From assembly GCF_002368335.1 (NCBI RefSeq), contig NZ_AP018288.1:3179019-3243018 (forward strand): a stretch of DNA of 64,000 nt. The letters run 5' to 3'. Position numbers and translations under genes: made by a program. Under the pieces are notes generated by a model. It searched no databases. It had not been told where the DNA came from and worked only from the letters and a program-made list of their open reading frames with translations. This document shows, one piece after another, positions 14,942 through 24,015 of this stretch (positions within the stretch are counted from its first letter, which is position 1; each line of letters opens with the position of its first letter). This DNA is from Nostoc sp. NIES-4103. Lineage in GTDB: Bacteria > Cyanobacteriota > Cyanobacteriia > Cyanobacteriales > Nostocaceae.

Positions 14942-16507
14942 ATGACTGTAGAGGAATTCCTGGAACAATACGCAGCAGGTGTCATAGACTTTAGTGGTGT
15001 TGACCTTTGTGAAGCTAACTTGAGTGGTGCAAAACTCAGTGGCGTGAATCTCAGCGCAGCTAACCTAAATGTAGTCAACTTGAGTGGGGCAAATCTCAGC
15101 GCAGCTAACTTGAGTTCTGCCAATCTGAATGTAGCCAGACTAAGTGGTGTGAATCTTGATAGCGCCAACCTGAACAATTCTAACCTGAATGTAGCTAATT
15201 TGATTCGAGCCGATCTCAGTCGCGCTCAACTGCGACAAGCCTCACTAGTTCGTGCTGAGTTAATTCGCGCCGATCTCAGCCGCGCTGACTTGTTTAAGGC
15301 TAATCTCAGCGGTGCCGACTTGCGAGAAGCGACACTACGCCACGCGAATCTCCGCAGTGCCAACTTGAATGAAGCGATTTTCAGAGGGAGTTCCCTAGCG
15401 GGAGCTAAGTTGGAGATGGCTAATTTAAACGCCACCGATTTGAGTCGTACAGATCTCAATGGTGTGAATTTGCGAGAAGCTGAACTCAAACAGGCAAATC
15501 TCAGTCATGCTAACCTCAACAGCGCAGATTTAAGCGGGGCAAATCTCCGTTGGGCTGATTTAAGCGGGGCAAATCTTCGTTGGGCTGATTTAAGCGGGGC
15601 AAAATTAAGTGGCGCTAATTTAATGGGCGCAGACTTGAGCAATGCAAACTTAACAAATGCCAGTTTAGTACATGCCGATTTAACCCAAGCAACCTTAATT
15701 AAAGCAGAGTGGATAGGTGCTGATTTAACAGGGGCGATTTTAACAGGGGCAAAACTCTATTCTACCTCGCGGTTTGGTTTAAAAACCGAAGGCTTGATTT
15801 GTGAGTGGGTTGATCTCAGTCCTAATGGCGATCGCTCCATCATCCAAAAGTTTGAGTCGGAAGACCCACGAGACTTTTTCAATGAAACCCCACCAACAAT
15901 CCGGATCATCGTCGATGCACCCCTAGAACACGAAGCCAACTTTGCCCTCGCTGGTGCTTATTTCCAAATTGCTCAAGAATATCGAGCGCTCAAACAACCT
16001 CCTAGCATGGAAATTGGTCGTCGCCGGACTGTTTTCACTTTTCGATTAGATAGCGACGAAGCTTTATTACCTACAGCTTGCATTGCCATTCTTCCCTTTA
16101 AAGATGCTGCTAACACCCAAAAAAATATTACAACAGTAATAGAAATGTTGGCAAAACAAAATCTGCCTCACCTTGGTGAAAAAACACCCCATCGGCTGAA
16201 GCAATTAATGACTCTAATTCAGGAAGCTATTAATCAAGCCAAGACTATTAGACAAATGAAAAAAAATCTGGAATTAGCAGCCAAATTAAATTTCTTTAGA
16301 GTACCTACCCAGACAATATTAACCAATTCCAGCGCTCAAACTATAATTGTGCATTACAATCCGAACTTTGGTAAACGATTTATTAATCCCTCTGAATTCG
16401 ATGTAGGATTTTTAGCTGAGATGTCCAGTGAATCTGCTATGTCTATATTGCCTTCGCTAAACATGGTTGTAGATTTCATCAAAAGTTTTCACTATGTCAG
16501 TCAGTAG
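14942..16507 (+). CDS. Large pentapeptide-repeat protein with extra C-terminal domain
   Basis: The 521-residue protein has an N-terminal cap (MTVEEFLEQYAAGVIDFSGV). About 50 consecutive A(D/N)LSG-type pentapeptides follow, to residue about 280, and would form a right-handed quadrilateral beta helix. Residues about 290-521 form a separate non-repeat domain with a mixed helix/strand pattern (for example IRIIVDAPLEHEANFALAGA and late ESAMSILPSLNMVVDFIKSF). I do not recognise it. Pentapeptide helices are common scaffolds in cyanobacteria and no enzyme activity can be inferred. Several adjacent repeats (SGANLRWADL twice in succession at 15529-15590) are identical at DNA level, suggesting recent repeat expansion. 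There is no signal peptide. It appears to be a single-gene unit. Confidence 0.8.
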   Translation: MTVEEFLEQYAAGVIDFSGVDLCEANLSGAKLSGVNLSAANLNVVNLSGANLSAANLSSANLNVARLSGVNLDSANLNNSNLNVANLIRADLSRAQLRQASLVRAELIRADLSRADLFKANLSGADLREATLRHANLRSANLNEAIFRGSSLAGAKLEMANLNATDLSRTDLNGVNLREAELKQANLSHANLNSADLSGANLRWADLSGANLRWADLSGAKLSGANLMGADLSNANLTNASLVHADLTQATLIKAEWIGADLTGAILTGAKLYSTSRFGLKTEGLICEWVDLSPNGDRSIIQKFESEDPRDFFNETPPTIRIIVDAPLEHEANFALAGAYFQIAQEYRALKQPPSMEIGRRRTVFTFRLDSDEALLPTACIAILPFKDAANTQKNITTVIEMLAKQNLPHLGEKTPHRLKQLMTLIQEAINQAKTIRQMKKNLELAAKLNFFRVPTQTILTNSSAQTIIVHYNPNFGKRFINPSEFDVGFLAEMSSESAMSILPSLNMVVDFIKSFHYVSQ

Positions 16508-16625
16508 CGCGGAGTTAGGAGTGCGGAGTTAGGAGTTAGGAGTTAAAAGTTTTCTCCCCCTGCTTCCCCTTCCCCTTCCCCTTCCCCTTCCCCTCCTACC
16601 TTCCCCTTCCCATCCCCCTGCCCTG
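16508..16625. repeat. Short tandem repeat tract (ggagttagga, ccccttcccc)
   Basis: Repeats of ggagttag are followed by repeats of ccccttc, between the pentapeptide and DUF1517 genes. Confidence 0.7.
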
Positions 16626-16663
16626 AGTATGTGAAACTAGGAATAAAATCCTGGAGGAAACAA

Positions 16664-17257
16664 ATGCCCGATTTTTTTAACAAGATGATTGGCCGGACTC
16701 GCTATGTTGTCTTTCGCTTATTTCTACATTTAGCTGGGTCTGAGGTAGCACCAATTTTGGGAGTATTAAATCGTGGTGCAAGGGATGCAATTGATGCTGA
16801 TGGCGACTTGCAAGTTTTGGGTGAAGGATTGGTAGACCTGTGTGAAACTCTGTTGCGATCCGATGAATACTGGCTTTCTGCTGCCAATGAAGGTGATGTA
16901 TTTTGGAATGAAGGTGAAGCCGGAGCTTACGTCAATCAGTTATTTAGCGACTCTGCGGAACGCTACGGTGCGGACTTCGATTCGGGTTATGACTCTGGAG
17001 TGAATGAACCTTTTTCCATACCTGTAACACGTAATGTAGTGGTAATGATTACAGTGGCTTATGAAGGAGAAGTGCCAGAGTTGGAAACTGACCTTTCTAA
17101 CATTCAAGCACTGAAGGAAGGTTTAAAAGCCTTAATCAATTTGCACTACAACCACAAATTACGAGCTATCCAAGTGCATTTCTCGCCAGCACAGTTAGGC
17201 GATGAACTCACCAACGATCAACTGTTGCAATATTATCCAGAACTGATACCTTTGTAA
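16664..17257 (+). CDS. DUF1517-type protein
   Basis: The ATG at 16664 is preceded by a good GGAGG at 16653, so I prefer it to the GTG 33 bases upstream; the product is 197 residues. After a short basic start (MPDFFNKMIGRTRYVVFRLF) the protein has acidic helices (GDLQVLGEGLVDLCETLL). It then has strands ending in RNVVVMITVAYEGEVPEL, and a terminal stretch with VHFSPAQLGDELTND. This order matches DUF1517 proteins of plants and cyanobacteria as I remember them. The function is not known. It lies 69 bp before a lipoprotein gene on the same strand and may be co-transcribed with it. Confidence 0.65.
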   Translation: MPDFFNKMIGRTRYVVFRLFLHLAGSEVAPILGVLNRGARDAIDADGDLQVLGEGLVDLCETLLRSDEYWLSAANEGDVFWNEGEAGAYVNQLFSDSAERYGADFDSGYDSGVNEPFSIPVTRNVVVMITVAYEGEVPELETDLSNIQALKEGLKALINLHYNHKLRAIQVHFSPAQLGDELTNDQLLQYYPELIPL

Positions 17258-17326
17258 TTTGTTGGGTTGTCCGTACTGCTAGCCGCATTAATAACTTGTT
17301 AAGCTCAAAGATAAGGAAATAGTGCA

Positions 17327-18202
17327 ATGATCATGAACGTACTGCGTAAGTTTACAGTCGTTTTTTTAGCGCTGAGTTTGTGCTTGACAACTGTCGCCTG
17401 CGGGGGAGGAAACCAAACTACCCCCACCGGCAGGAACGTAAGCCAAACCTCTGCTGCCACCAAGTTGAGTGATGGTGAGTATCAAGTGCAACAAGCGACA
17501 TACGATGATGCAACTGGGGAGTATCAGCTATTGTTACTCAACAATACACCCCCAAACTTTGCCACTGAAAAGTTGCAAATGGCAAGATTGACTGATGATG
17601 AAATCAAACAAGGTAAGAAAACTTATTTGAAGGTGGAAAACGGACAGCCAGTTTTGTATGTGCCGGAAGACTTCAAAATTGAGTATGTCCACAACGTCAC
17701 CGAGACACAAACCAATCCCCAAACAGGACAACCGCAAACTGTTGTAGTCCGTCAAGAAAGTAGCTTTTGGACACCATTTGCTGGGGCGGTAGCTGGTAGC
17801 ATAGCAGGTCAAGCGATCGGTAATATGTTATTCAGACCCCAATACTATGTGCCGCCTGTTTATCAGCCAGGAGGCGTGCTAACTGGCTTTGGTGGATATG
17901 GTAGCAGCTATGACCAAGCTGTTGACAGATACCGGAGTCGCTATAATGCACCACCCGCAGCCGTGAGAAATCGTACTGCTTTCCGCACTACGGGTGTGAT
18001 TAGAAGGTCATCTCCTAGCGGTTCAACTATACGCACCACACCGCGTACTACTACAGGTAACCGCCCCAGTGGTTCTGGTTATGGTGCTAGTGAACTCAGA
18101 CCTTCGGGTAGATCCAGTACAACCCAACGCACTCCTAGTTTTGGTAGTGGAGGACGTTCTCCAGTCCGTCGTTCAACTGGTTTTGGTAGCAGACGGCGCT
18201 AG
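17327..18202 (+). CDS. Lipoprotein with Gly-zipper segment and R/S/T-rich tail
   Basis: The 291-residue protein has a lipoprotein signal (hydrophobic stretch FTVVFLALSLCL, then TTVAC with the lipidated Cys near residue 25). Residues about 150-165 (FAGAVAGSIAGQAIGNMLF) form a glycine-zipper-like hydrophobic segment. The last 100 residues are low complexity, rich in R, S, T and G, and positively charged. This could bind the wall or nucleic acid, but that is speculation. Two starts are possible (17327 or ATG at 17333). A strong hairpin follows at 18220. The family is not recognised with certainty. Confidence 0.65.
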   Translation: MIMNVLRKFTVVFLALSLCLTTVACGGGNQTTPTGRNVSQTSAATKLSDGEYQVQQATYDDATGEYQLLLLNNTPPNFATEKLQMARLTDDEIKQGKKTYLKVENGQPVLYVPEDFKIEYVHNVTETQTNPQTGQPQTVVVRQESSFWTPFAGAVAGSIAGQAIGNMLFRPQYYVPPVYQPGGVLTGFGGYGSSYDQAVDRYRSRYNAPPAAVRNRTAFRTTGVIRRSSPSGSTIRTTPRTTTGNRPSGSGYGASELRPSGRSSTTQRTPSFGSGGRSPVRRSTGFGSRRR

Positions 18203-18219
18203 ATAATATCTAATTTGCC

Positions 18220-18269
18220 CAGGCGATCGCATCAACTGTTGCCATTTTACTTGTTGATGCGATCGCCTG
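18220..18269. terminator. Long HIP1-containing hairpin after the lipoprotein gene
   Basis: A 17-bp perfect inverted repeat, CAGGCGATCGCATCAAC (18220-18236) and its complement (18253-18269), with a 16-base loop. There is no T run, so it may protect the mRNA end rather than terminate. Confidence 0.5.
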
Positions 18270-18539
18270 ATCATTATCTGAATTAGGACTTACTCAGCTA
18301 GATTATTTGTTGAGGTCGGGAATAGGGCTTTTTTGGTATTGGGTAGCAAGTGGCGTCATTGGGATTTTTTTGCCCCATGCCAAAAAAGCCCCAGTAAGGG
18401 CCCAAACCCTTAATTTGATGTTACTTCCCTATGTCTAAATATTATTTTTGAACGCAACTTAGTATGAAGTAGCTTATTGAACTGGGGACTACTTCACGGG
18501 GCGGCATAATTTTGAACAGTATAAGCATCTTGATCTTAA
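18270..18539. other. Intergenic, no gene seen
   Basis: Contains ttaggacttactcag near 18285, partly like the MITE termini at 934 and 8564. It also has an inverted pair (gggcttttttgg... / ccaaaaaagcccc) near 18325-18392. It ends at the TTAA target of the insertion sequence. Confidence 0.35.
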
Positions 18540-20067
18540 TTACTGTACTTTAGACTAAAAGCACAAAATGACTCACTTAAGCTGAGTGTAAAAGAAGCAA
18601 AGTAAAAATTTCAAAAAATGAAAAATCAGGCGGTTTTTGGCTGTACTTTACGTGAGGATGAAGTACGCTTTTTGACGATAGGATAGCGAGTTCTACGTTG
18701 TCTGTGTTGTCCGGTCTTCCAGCCAGGAGATTTACCTCGTGGTTTTGGCGCTTGGGCAGGAGTAGAAACCCTGAGCAAAATCCCAGGCATAGCTTGTGCA
18801 ACCCGTCCAGGAGTAAGCACAGACATCTGTTTTTGCCAGGGGAGGGGATTGTCACTAACGATATCACGAGCCAGCCATAACTCCCAGGTCATTAGTGGCA
18901 TCAGATCACTCCATCGGTCACATTGTTGGGGAGTAGAAAGCTTTGGTAGCGTCCAATGCAAACGTTGTTTAATAAACCGATACCAATGATCAACTGCAAA
19001 ACGGCGCAGGTACAGTTTCCAAACCTTACATAGAGATGGCATTTCCTCACCCACAAAAGCCAACCACATTGGTTTGTTGACTCGTGGTGAGCCATCCTTT
19101 TGTAGTCTTTCCACTAGTATAATTGACATCGGATGGTGTGGGGAAAGACGAAAATGCTTTTTCGTCCACAGGCGAATCCTTACCCTACCCAGTTTGGTAT
19201 CTTCAAGTTCAATAGTTTGTTCTGGAACAGACCAAGTACTGTCATCATTAAGTTTAAACTTATCACCGTGTACTCGTGGTTTCCCCTTGCCTGAGTATTT
19301 TGGTGGTTCTCCCCATAAGCACAAATTAGAACGCAACCGCATCAGTTTATCTGCCTTAATGTCAGCAGTTTTATTCACAAAAGGCGCACATCCGTATTCG
19401 ATGTCCCATAATGTGATTGGTCGAGATGGTAAATCCTGACACACTTGTTTTAGCTGCCAAACGGCTTTATCTATGGGATTTTCCCAACTTGTTATTCGCT
19501 CATGTCTTAGTGGTAATGCCCAACTGCCTTCAGTTTCGGGTATCCAGGCTATGGTACTGTATCCGTATCCAAGGGTAATGGGACGACCACCTCTTCCACC
19601 AGTAGTATAATGCTCGTATGTTCTTTCTCGCAGAGTCGGAGCATCTGGTCTTGACCATACTGTATGGTCTCCTGCTAGGATGATACGTTCTTGTTTTGGG
19701 ATGTTTTTAATATACAGTCGCATTAACTTATGGCGCTGCGGTCTGGTATCCTGTATTGCTTCATAGATACTTGGCCATTGACGGCGAAACACCGGACACA
19801 TTGATAAATCTGCCAAACTGTAAGCGTTGCGTGTCAGCAATATTGCATCCATCAATTCAAAAGTTGCATCCTTTGCTCTACACAAACATTGGTATGCTGC
19901 TTGACGAAATTCTCTCAATTGTGCAAAAACATCCATAACGGAGTCGTGAAGGTTGGTAGTGCTTCTTTCATCTTCCGTTACTGGGGTGCTTGTTCTTACA
20001 GGCATCCCTTCACTTTTTGCAGCCCCATTATTTACCGATCGCTCTGTTTTAGTCTAAAGTCCAGTAA
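18540..20067 (-). mobile_element. Complete IS701-like insertion sequence
   Basis: The element of 1528 bp is bounded by inverted repeats TTACTG(T/G)ACTTTAGACTAAA. The left end is at 18540-18560 and the right end at 20047-20067, with one mismatch visible in the 21 bp. TTAA lies directly on both sides (18536-18539 and 20068-20071) and fits a 4-bp target duplication of the YTAR type reported for IS701-family elements. It carries one transposase gene without frameshift, so it is probably intact. Confidence 0.85.
18626..20005 (-). CDS. DDE transposase of the insertion sequence
   Basis: The 459-residue protein fills the element. Putative RNase H-like acidic residues are seen in IILAGDHTVWSRPD (first Asp, near residue 117) and in ITLWDIEYGCAPF (second Asp, near 217). 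The third, catalytic Glu is not assigned with certainty. The second half has the conserved WYRFIKQRLHW and MPLMTWELWLARD patterns typical of an IS701-like/NF041680-type transposase. The C-terminus is basic (RGKSPGWKTGQHRQRRTRY), presumably DNA-binding. No internal stop or frameshift is present, which agrees with a recent insertion. Confidence 0.85.
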   Translation of the reverse strand: MPVRTSTPVTEDERSTTNLHDSVMDVFAQLREFRQAAYQCLCRAKDATFELMDAILLTRNAYSLADLSMCPVFRRQWPSIYEAIQDTRPQRHKLMRLYIKNIPKQERIILAGDHTVWSRPDAPTLRERTYEHYTTGGRGGRPITLGYGYSTIAWIPETEGSWALPLRHERITSWENPIDKAVWQLKQVCQDLPSRPITLWDIEYGCAPFVNKTADIKADKLMRLRSNLCLWGEPPKYSGKGKPRVHGDKFKLNDDSTWSVPEQTIELEDTKLGRVRIRLWTKKHFRLSPHHPMSIILVERLQKDGSPRVNKPMWLAFVGEEMPSLCKVWKLYLRRFAVDHWYRFIKQRLHWTLPKLSTPQQCDRWSDLMPLMTWELWLARDIVSDNPLPWQKQMSVLTPGRVAQAMPGILLRVSTPAQAPKPRGKSPGWKTGQHRQRRTRYPIVKKRTSSSRKVQPKTA

Positions 20068-20071
20068 TTAA

Positions 20072-20565
20072 TTATTAATGATACGTTCTACGCCGCTCAA
20101 ATGTTTCATCAGGAATTAAAGTAGAGATTGTAAATTCTTGGCAATACCATAAATAACATCAACATTATTTAAATTATTCGTGAGGTTTTTGGAAACATTC
20201 ACAAGATATTCACAATAGTCAATGTCGAGTATTTTTCCCACAACTGAAGCAAATATCTAAAGATAGCGAACATCTCCACATTTGATGATTTAGCAACTTT
20301 ACTGATAAAGCTGTTTTGCCAACAACCCATACTCAAAACTGTTACTAGCAATAGCGTTCAGCCACAACCCACTGCATGAGAGTTGCCATTTTTGTAGTAC
20401 GTCCACAGAAGTTATGGAAAGCAACCACTTGTGCCCAATCGTAAGTGCAAGGTATAAGTAGAATTAGTTGGAATTTCGAGCTTTGCAGAGCTTTGCAGAG
20501 CTTTGCCTTTGCTGATAAGAAATTTCATTTAAACCTGATTTTTGTGTGTTTCCTTACAAAACCCT
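20072..20565. other. Intergenic after the IS, no intact gene
   Basis: AT-rich. It holds the possible remnant above and three tandem copies of a 10-mer (gagctttgca) at 20478-20507, shortly before the diiron oxygenase gene. Confidence 0.4.
20345..20470 (-). pseudogene. Possible gene remnant (AlkA-like N-terminal fragment?)
   Basis: On the minus strand the frame ending at the TAG (20345-20347) reads IPCTYDWAQVVAFHNFCG and then QWVVAERYC, with no stop for about 40 codons. The PYDW...AFH...V..RY pattern faintly resembles the start of AlkA-type 3-methyladenine glycosylases. No start codon or downstream domain is present. This is a weak call and may be chance. Confidence 0.2.
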
Positions 20566-21534
20566 ATGCCTTCTTCTTTGTTTACAGTATCTAATTTTTC
20601 TAGCGTTAACCAAGTAATTAACAAAGCTTATCGTACTCCATTCAAACATTGGGATGAATTCAGTTGGATTCGCAGCAAACCTATGCAACAGGATTCAATT
20701 TCTGGGCTACCATTTTCTCCAGAATTAGTACCACTCGCCTCGCATCAGGCAATCGCGACAGATCCCAATCGTTGGATGACTGTGCTTGCTTATCGGCTAC
20801 TAGCTCATCTACAGTTCACTACTTTATTGGAATTAAATCATGTCAATCCCGTATGCAGTGCATTAGCTCAAGGAAAAGCACCTATTTCTTTGACTACTGA
20901 ACAGAAGAACGATGCTTTACGGATTTATTGTGATGAAGGTGGCCACGCACTTTTTGTTGAAAATTTGTCAAAGAAGGTAAAAGAAACTTTCAATCTTGAC
21001 CATTCTGTAATTGGACAACCACAATTTGAACGTACTTTAGATAGACTGATCTTAGAAAATCAAACTCGCATCTCACCCAACCTGATAAAGCTCTTTTTTG
21101 TCAGTATTTCTGAAACCTTAGTCACAAAAGTTCTCAAGGATGTACCATCTGACCCACGAGTGGCACCAGTTGTGCGTGATGTGATTAACGATCATGCTGT
21201 CGATGAAAGTTTGCATAGCGTTTATTTTCGTCACTTGTTTCCTATACTGTGGCATCATCTCTCACCTGACGAACAAGAAAAAATCGGTCAATTACTGCCA
21301 CAACTCGTTTGGGCATTTTTGACCCCAGATCGTCAGTATGAGTACAATCTTCTCAGACATCTAGGGTTCAATAAAGAAGAGGCAAAAGCAATTCTAGAAG
21401 AAGTTTATCTGCCGCAAGAAGTTGCAGCAGAGGTGAAACAAGCAGCAAAACCCACGTTAAAAATGTTTGAGTCCTCTGATGTCTTTTCGATGCTTTCTAT
21501 CCAGCAAGCTTTTGCCGATTACGAATTACTTTAG
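20566..21534 (+). CDS. AurF-like diiron oxygenase
   Basis: The protein of 322 residues is all-helical and carries ligand motifs like those of the arylamine N-oxygenase AurF. The first ExxH motif is in CDEGGHALFVENL. H-x3-E-x2-H is in NDHAVDESLHSVYF. Further acidic helix positions are in LLELNHVNP and SISETLVTK. AurF-type enzymes use two irons and oxygen to oxidise an amine, or in relatives to hydroxylate other substrates. I chose the ATG at 20566; the longer frame relies on a TTG start. Two hairpins follow the gene. A glutamine amidotransferase lies 516 bp downstream; a joint pathway is only a guess. Confidence 0.75.
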   Translation: MPSSLFTVSNFSSVNQVINKAYRTPFKHWDEFSWIRSKPMQQDSISGLPFSPELVPLASHQAIATDPNRWMTVLAYRLLAHLQFTTLLELNHVNPVCSALAQGKAPISLTTEQKNDALRIYCDEGGHALFVENLSKKVKETFNLDHSVIGQPQFERTLDRLILENQTRISPNLIKLFFVSISETLVTKVLKDVPSDPRVAPVVRDVINDHAVDESLHSVYFRHLFPILWHHLSPDEQEKIGQLLPQLVWAFLTPDRQYEYNLLRHLGFNKEEAKAILEEVYLPQEVAAEVKQAAKPTLKMFESSDVFSMLSIQQAFADYELL

Positions 21535-21639
21535 AGGTGATTTGAGCGTAGACGCTATTGGCGGCTTGTCGTTAGACATCGCTTGGTCAAACTCATCAAG
21601 ATCAGACCATATATCAAAATCCTGAGAATTTTGAGCTGC

Positions 21640-21680
21640 AAAGGTTTGGTATAGATAGGGTTGAGGATAACCAAACCTTT
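21640..21680 (+). terminator. Hairpin after the diiron oxygenase gene
   Basis: AAAGGTTTGGT (21640-21650) pairs with ACCAAACCTTT (21670-21680) over a 19-base loop, followed by a short T-containing stretch. Plausible terminator about 100 bp after the stop. Confidence 0.5.
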
Positions 21681-21722
21681 TAGTTAAGTTCTTTGGGCAG
21701 TATGCACTCAGACATTGATCAG

Positions 21723-21761
21723 GAGGAGAAAGCGGTTGCTGACAGCAACCGCTTTCTCCTC
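21723..21761. terminator. Very stable 18-bp hairpin
   Basis: The arms at 21723-21740 and 21744-21761 are exact complements (core GAAAGCGGTTGCT) with a 3-base loop GAC. No U tract follows. It could end the upstream transcript or be a small mobile palindrome. Confidence 0.5.
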
Positions 21762-22050
21762 GTTAGATATAGGATTCCTATTTGATTTTTGAAAAAACTC
21801 CCTATAACTCGAAAAGGCTGATTCACCATTCCCTACTCCCTACTCCCTGCCTTGTGCAAATAAGTTCAAAAATCAAAGCCGATTACTATATTCTTGAATT
21901 GCTTTGCACTAAGAGTAAATTCCAGGTAATGTTAAAAATCATCTATTATTTTATTGGTGAACTCCATAAAATATCAAAATCTATTCCTAAAATCTAGGTG
22001 ATGATTTATATAAAAAACCATAAATTAGTTGATTGATTAAGGTGATAAGC
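21762..22050. other. Intergenic before the amidotransferase gene
   Basis: A ccctactccctactccc tract lies near 21830, followed by AT-rich sequence. The open frame at 21782-21997 begins in the repeat and has no family features. The last 30 bases include ttaaggtgataagc as ribosome site. Confidence 0.4.
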
Positions 22051-22782
22051 ATGAAAAATGCCATAGTAATTAGGCACTTAGCATTTGAAGATCTCGGAAG
22101 CTTGGCTCACGTTCTCAAGCAAGAAGACTATAAAGTTACCTATGTAGAAGCAGGACTTGATAGTCTGGCCGAAATTGATCCTCTGATTCCCGATTTGCTC
22201 GTCATACTGGGGGGGCCTATCGGTGCTTATGATGAGCAGGATTATCCCTTTATAATTGATGAGATACGTTTATTAGAACGTCGTCTGGCATCGGATTTAC
22301 CTACATTAGGAATATGTTTAGGTGCCCAACTGATAGCACGTACCCTTGGAGCCAGAGTATATCCTGGCAAAGAAAAGGAGATAGGCTGGGGATCTTTAGA
22401 ACTGAGTAATGCTGGTATGCATTCACCTCTAGCTTACTTAGCACCAGAACATACATCTGTACTGCACTGGCATGGAGATACCTTTGATTTACCCATAAAT
22501 GCTACTTTACTTGCCTCTACTAGCAAGTATCAAAATCAAGCATTTTCCTGGGGTAAATCTTGTCTAGCATTACAGTTCCATCCAGAAGTCACTGCTTTAG
22601 GTCTAGAGCGTTGGTTTATTGGCCATGCTTGCGAGATAGCTGGAACTCCTGGTGTTAGCGTTGGTAAATTACGCCAAGATACAGCTAATTATGCCGCCAC
22701 CTTAGAGCTGCAAGCTGCCAAGTTTTGGAAAGCTTGGTTTGCATCACTTGTTACTAGTGAAAATATCAGAACCACTACTTAA
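22051..22782 (+). CDS. Class I glutamine amidotransferase-like protein
   Basis: The product from the ATG at 22051 has 243 residues; a TTG 18 bases upstream is less likely. It has a class I GATase fold with the triad nucleophile Cys in LGICLGAQLIA and His and Glu in ALQFHPEVT. The PDLLVILGGPIGAYD segment is also typical. Stand-alone members resemble GuaA-type domains and GMP synthase-like glutamine amidotransferases. They include gamma-glutamyl hydrolase-like enzymes, so whether it produces ammonia for a partner or cleaves a gamma-glutamyl bond is open. No partner synthetase is adjacent. Confidence 0.85.
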   Translation: MKNAIVIRHLAFEDLGSLAHVLKQEDYKVTYVEAGLDSLAEIDPLIPDLLVILGGPIGAYDEQDYPFIIDEIRLLERRLASDLPTLGICLGAQLIARTLGARVYPGKEKEIGWGSLELSNAGMHSPLAYLAPEHTSVLHWHGDTFDLPINATLLASTSKYQNQAFSWGKSCLALQFHPEVTALGLERWFIGHACEIAGTPGVSVGKLRQDTANYAATLELQAAKFWKAWFASLVTSENIRTTT

Positions 22783-23184
22783 ACAACTGACATATATCCC
22801 CGTGTCAACAACAGCCAGTTGCGTGCAAAGGTTCCCTCATTGAGTGGAACTGGTGTAGAAACCACGCCAGATGCTCCACTTGGTGAGGCAGTCGGAGACA
22901 GGCGCGGTTTTTGCCGATTCCGTTAGCAAGAGCGATCTTCGACGCCGGAGCGTCACTGCCTCTCCCGTTGGGGGAAACCCCAAGACCGCACTGGCTCCCC
23001 AAGATCGCGCTGGCTCACCATTTTGCGTCTACAAGGTTTTGAGCAATCAACTATCACTCAAAAAGGAAAAAGAACAGGGTAAAGTATTAGAAGCAGCCTG
23101 TATCAAGCCTTATTCTAGATGTCTTAATTATGAATTACGAATTAGTATGACTAGTTGGCTGTGCATCATCTTTTAAGTTTTATT
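22783..23184. other. Intergenic with dispersed repeats
   Basis: Most of 22800-23030 consists of the G/C-rich dispersed repeat family (ccagatgctccacttggtgagg..., caagaccgcactggctcccc, ctggctcacc). The open frames here are products of the repeat. The last 100 bp lead into the CheR-like gene. Confidence 0.5.
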
Positions 23185-24015
23185 ATGAATCTGCCCAAAC
23201 CCAAGTTGGAGGATATCGAAATTCAGTTGCTATTGGAGGGGATTTACCAATACTACGGATACGACTTCCGCAATTATGCTCTATCTTCGCTCAAACGCCG
23301 AATTCAAAGCTTTATGCGATCGGAGAAGTTAGCCAGTATTTCTGCATTACAAGAAAGGTTACTGCACGATCAACCCTATTTAGAGAGATTTTTGCTCGGT
23401 TTGACAGTGAATGTCACATCCATGTTTCGTGACCCCAGCTTTTATCTTGCCTTTAGACAGCAAGTAATTCCATTGCTGCGAACTTATCCTTTTATTCGCA
23501 TTTGGCACGCTGGATGCTCAACTGGAGAAGAAGTCTATTCAATGGCAATTTTGTTACAAGAAGAAAAACTTTACCACCGATGTCGAATATATGCCACCGA
23601 CAGTAATGAAAAGGTGTTACAAAATGCCAAAACTGGTATTTTTCCCCTGAGACTAATGCAAGAATATACTCAGCTTTACTTAAAAGCCGGTGGAGCGCAA
23701 TCTTTCTCTGAATACTACACAGCTGCTTATGACAATGCTATTTTTCGAGCATCTCTGAGGGAAAATGTGATTTTCGCCCAGCATAATTTGGCAACTGACA
23801 GTTCTTTTAATGAGTTCAATGTCATTCTTTGTCGTAACGTCTTAATATATTTTAATCAGACATTACAAAAGCGAGTACATGCGCTATTTTATAACAGTTT
23901 ATGCACATTTGGGATTTTGGGTCTAGGACGACAAGAATCAATTAGATTTTCTCCTTATGAAAAATATTATGAAGAAATGGCCAAAGGTGAAAAGCTATAC
24001 CGGAGGCTAAACTAG
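23185..24015 (+). CDS. CheR-type methyltransferase
   Basis: The 276-residue enzyme starts at the ATG 23185. Its N-terminal helical CheR domain (YYGYDFRNYALSSLKRRI) and C-terminal SAM-binding domain are complete. The motifs are IRIWHAGCSTGEEVYSMAI, RIYATDSNEKVLQNA and FNVILCRNVLIYF. Classical CheR methylates glutamates of chemoreceptors. No receptor, CheA or CheW gene lies nearby, so the target may be another protein, as with the CheB/CheR-kinase fusions of many bacteria. Its stop codon overlaps the start of the CheB gene by one base, indicating translational coupling. Confidence 0.9.
   Translation: MNLPKPKLEDIEIQLLLEGIYQYYGYDFRNYALSSLKRRIQSFMRSEKLASISALQERLLHDQPYLERFLLGLTVNVTSMFRDPSFYLAFRQQVIPLLRTYPFIRIWHAGCSTGEEVYSMAILLQEEKLYHRCRIYATDSNEKVLQNAKTGIFPLRLMQEYTQLYLKAGGAQSFSEYYTAAYDNAIFRASLRENVIFAQHNLATDSSFNEFNVILCRNVLIYFNQTLQKRVHALFYNSLCTFGILGLGRQESIRFSPYEKYYEEMAKGEKLYRRLN

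Noticed and set aside
14728..15489. Minus-strand frames rich in L, A, R and S opposite the pentapeptide gene
   Set aside because: Mirror images of the pentapeptide codons; the plus strand has the clear family pattern.
22805..23176. Frames on both strands between the amidotransferase and CheR genes
   Set aside because: They lie in the dispersed G/C-rich repeat that occurs in many other gaps.
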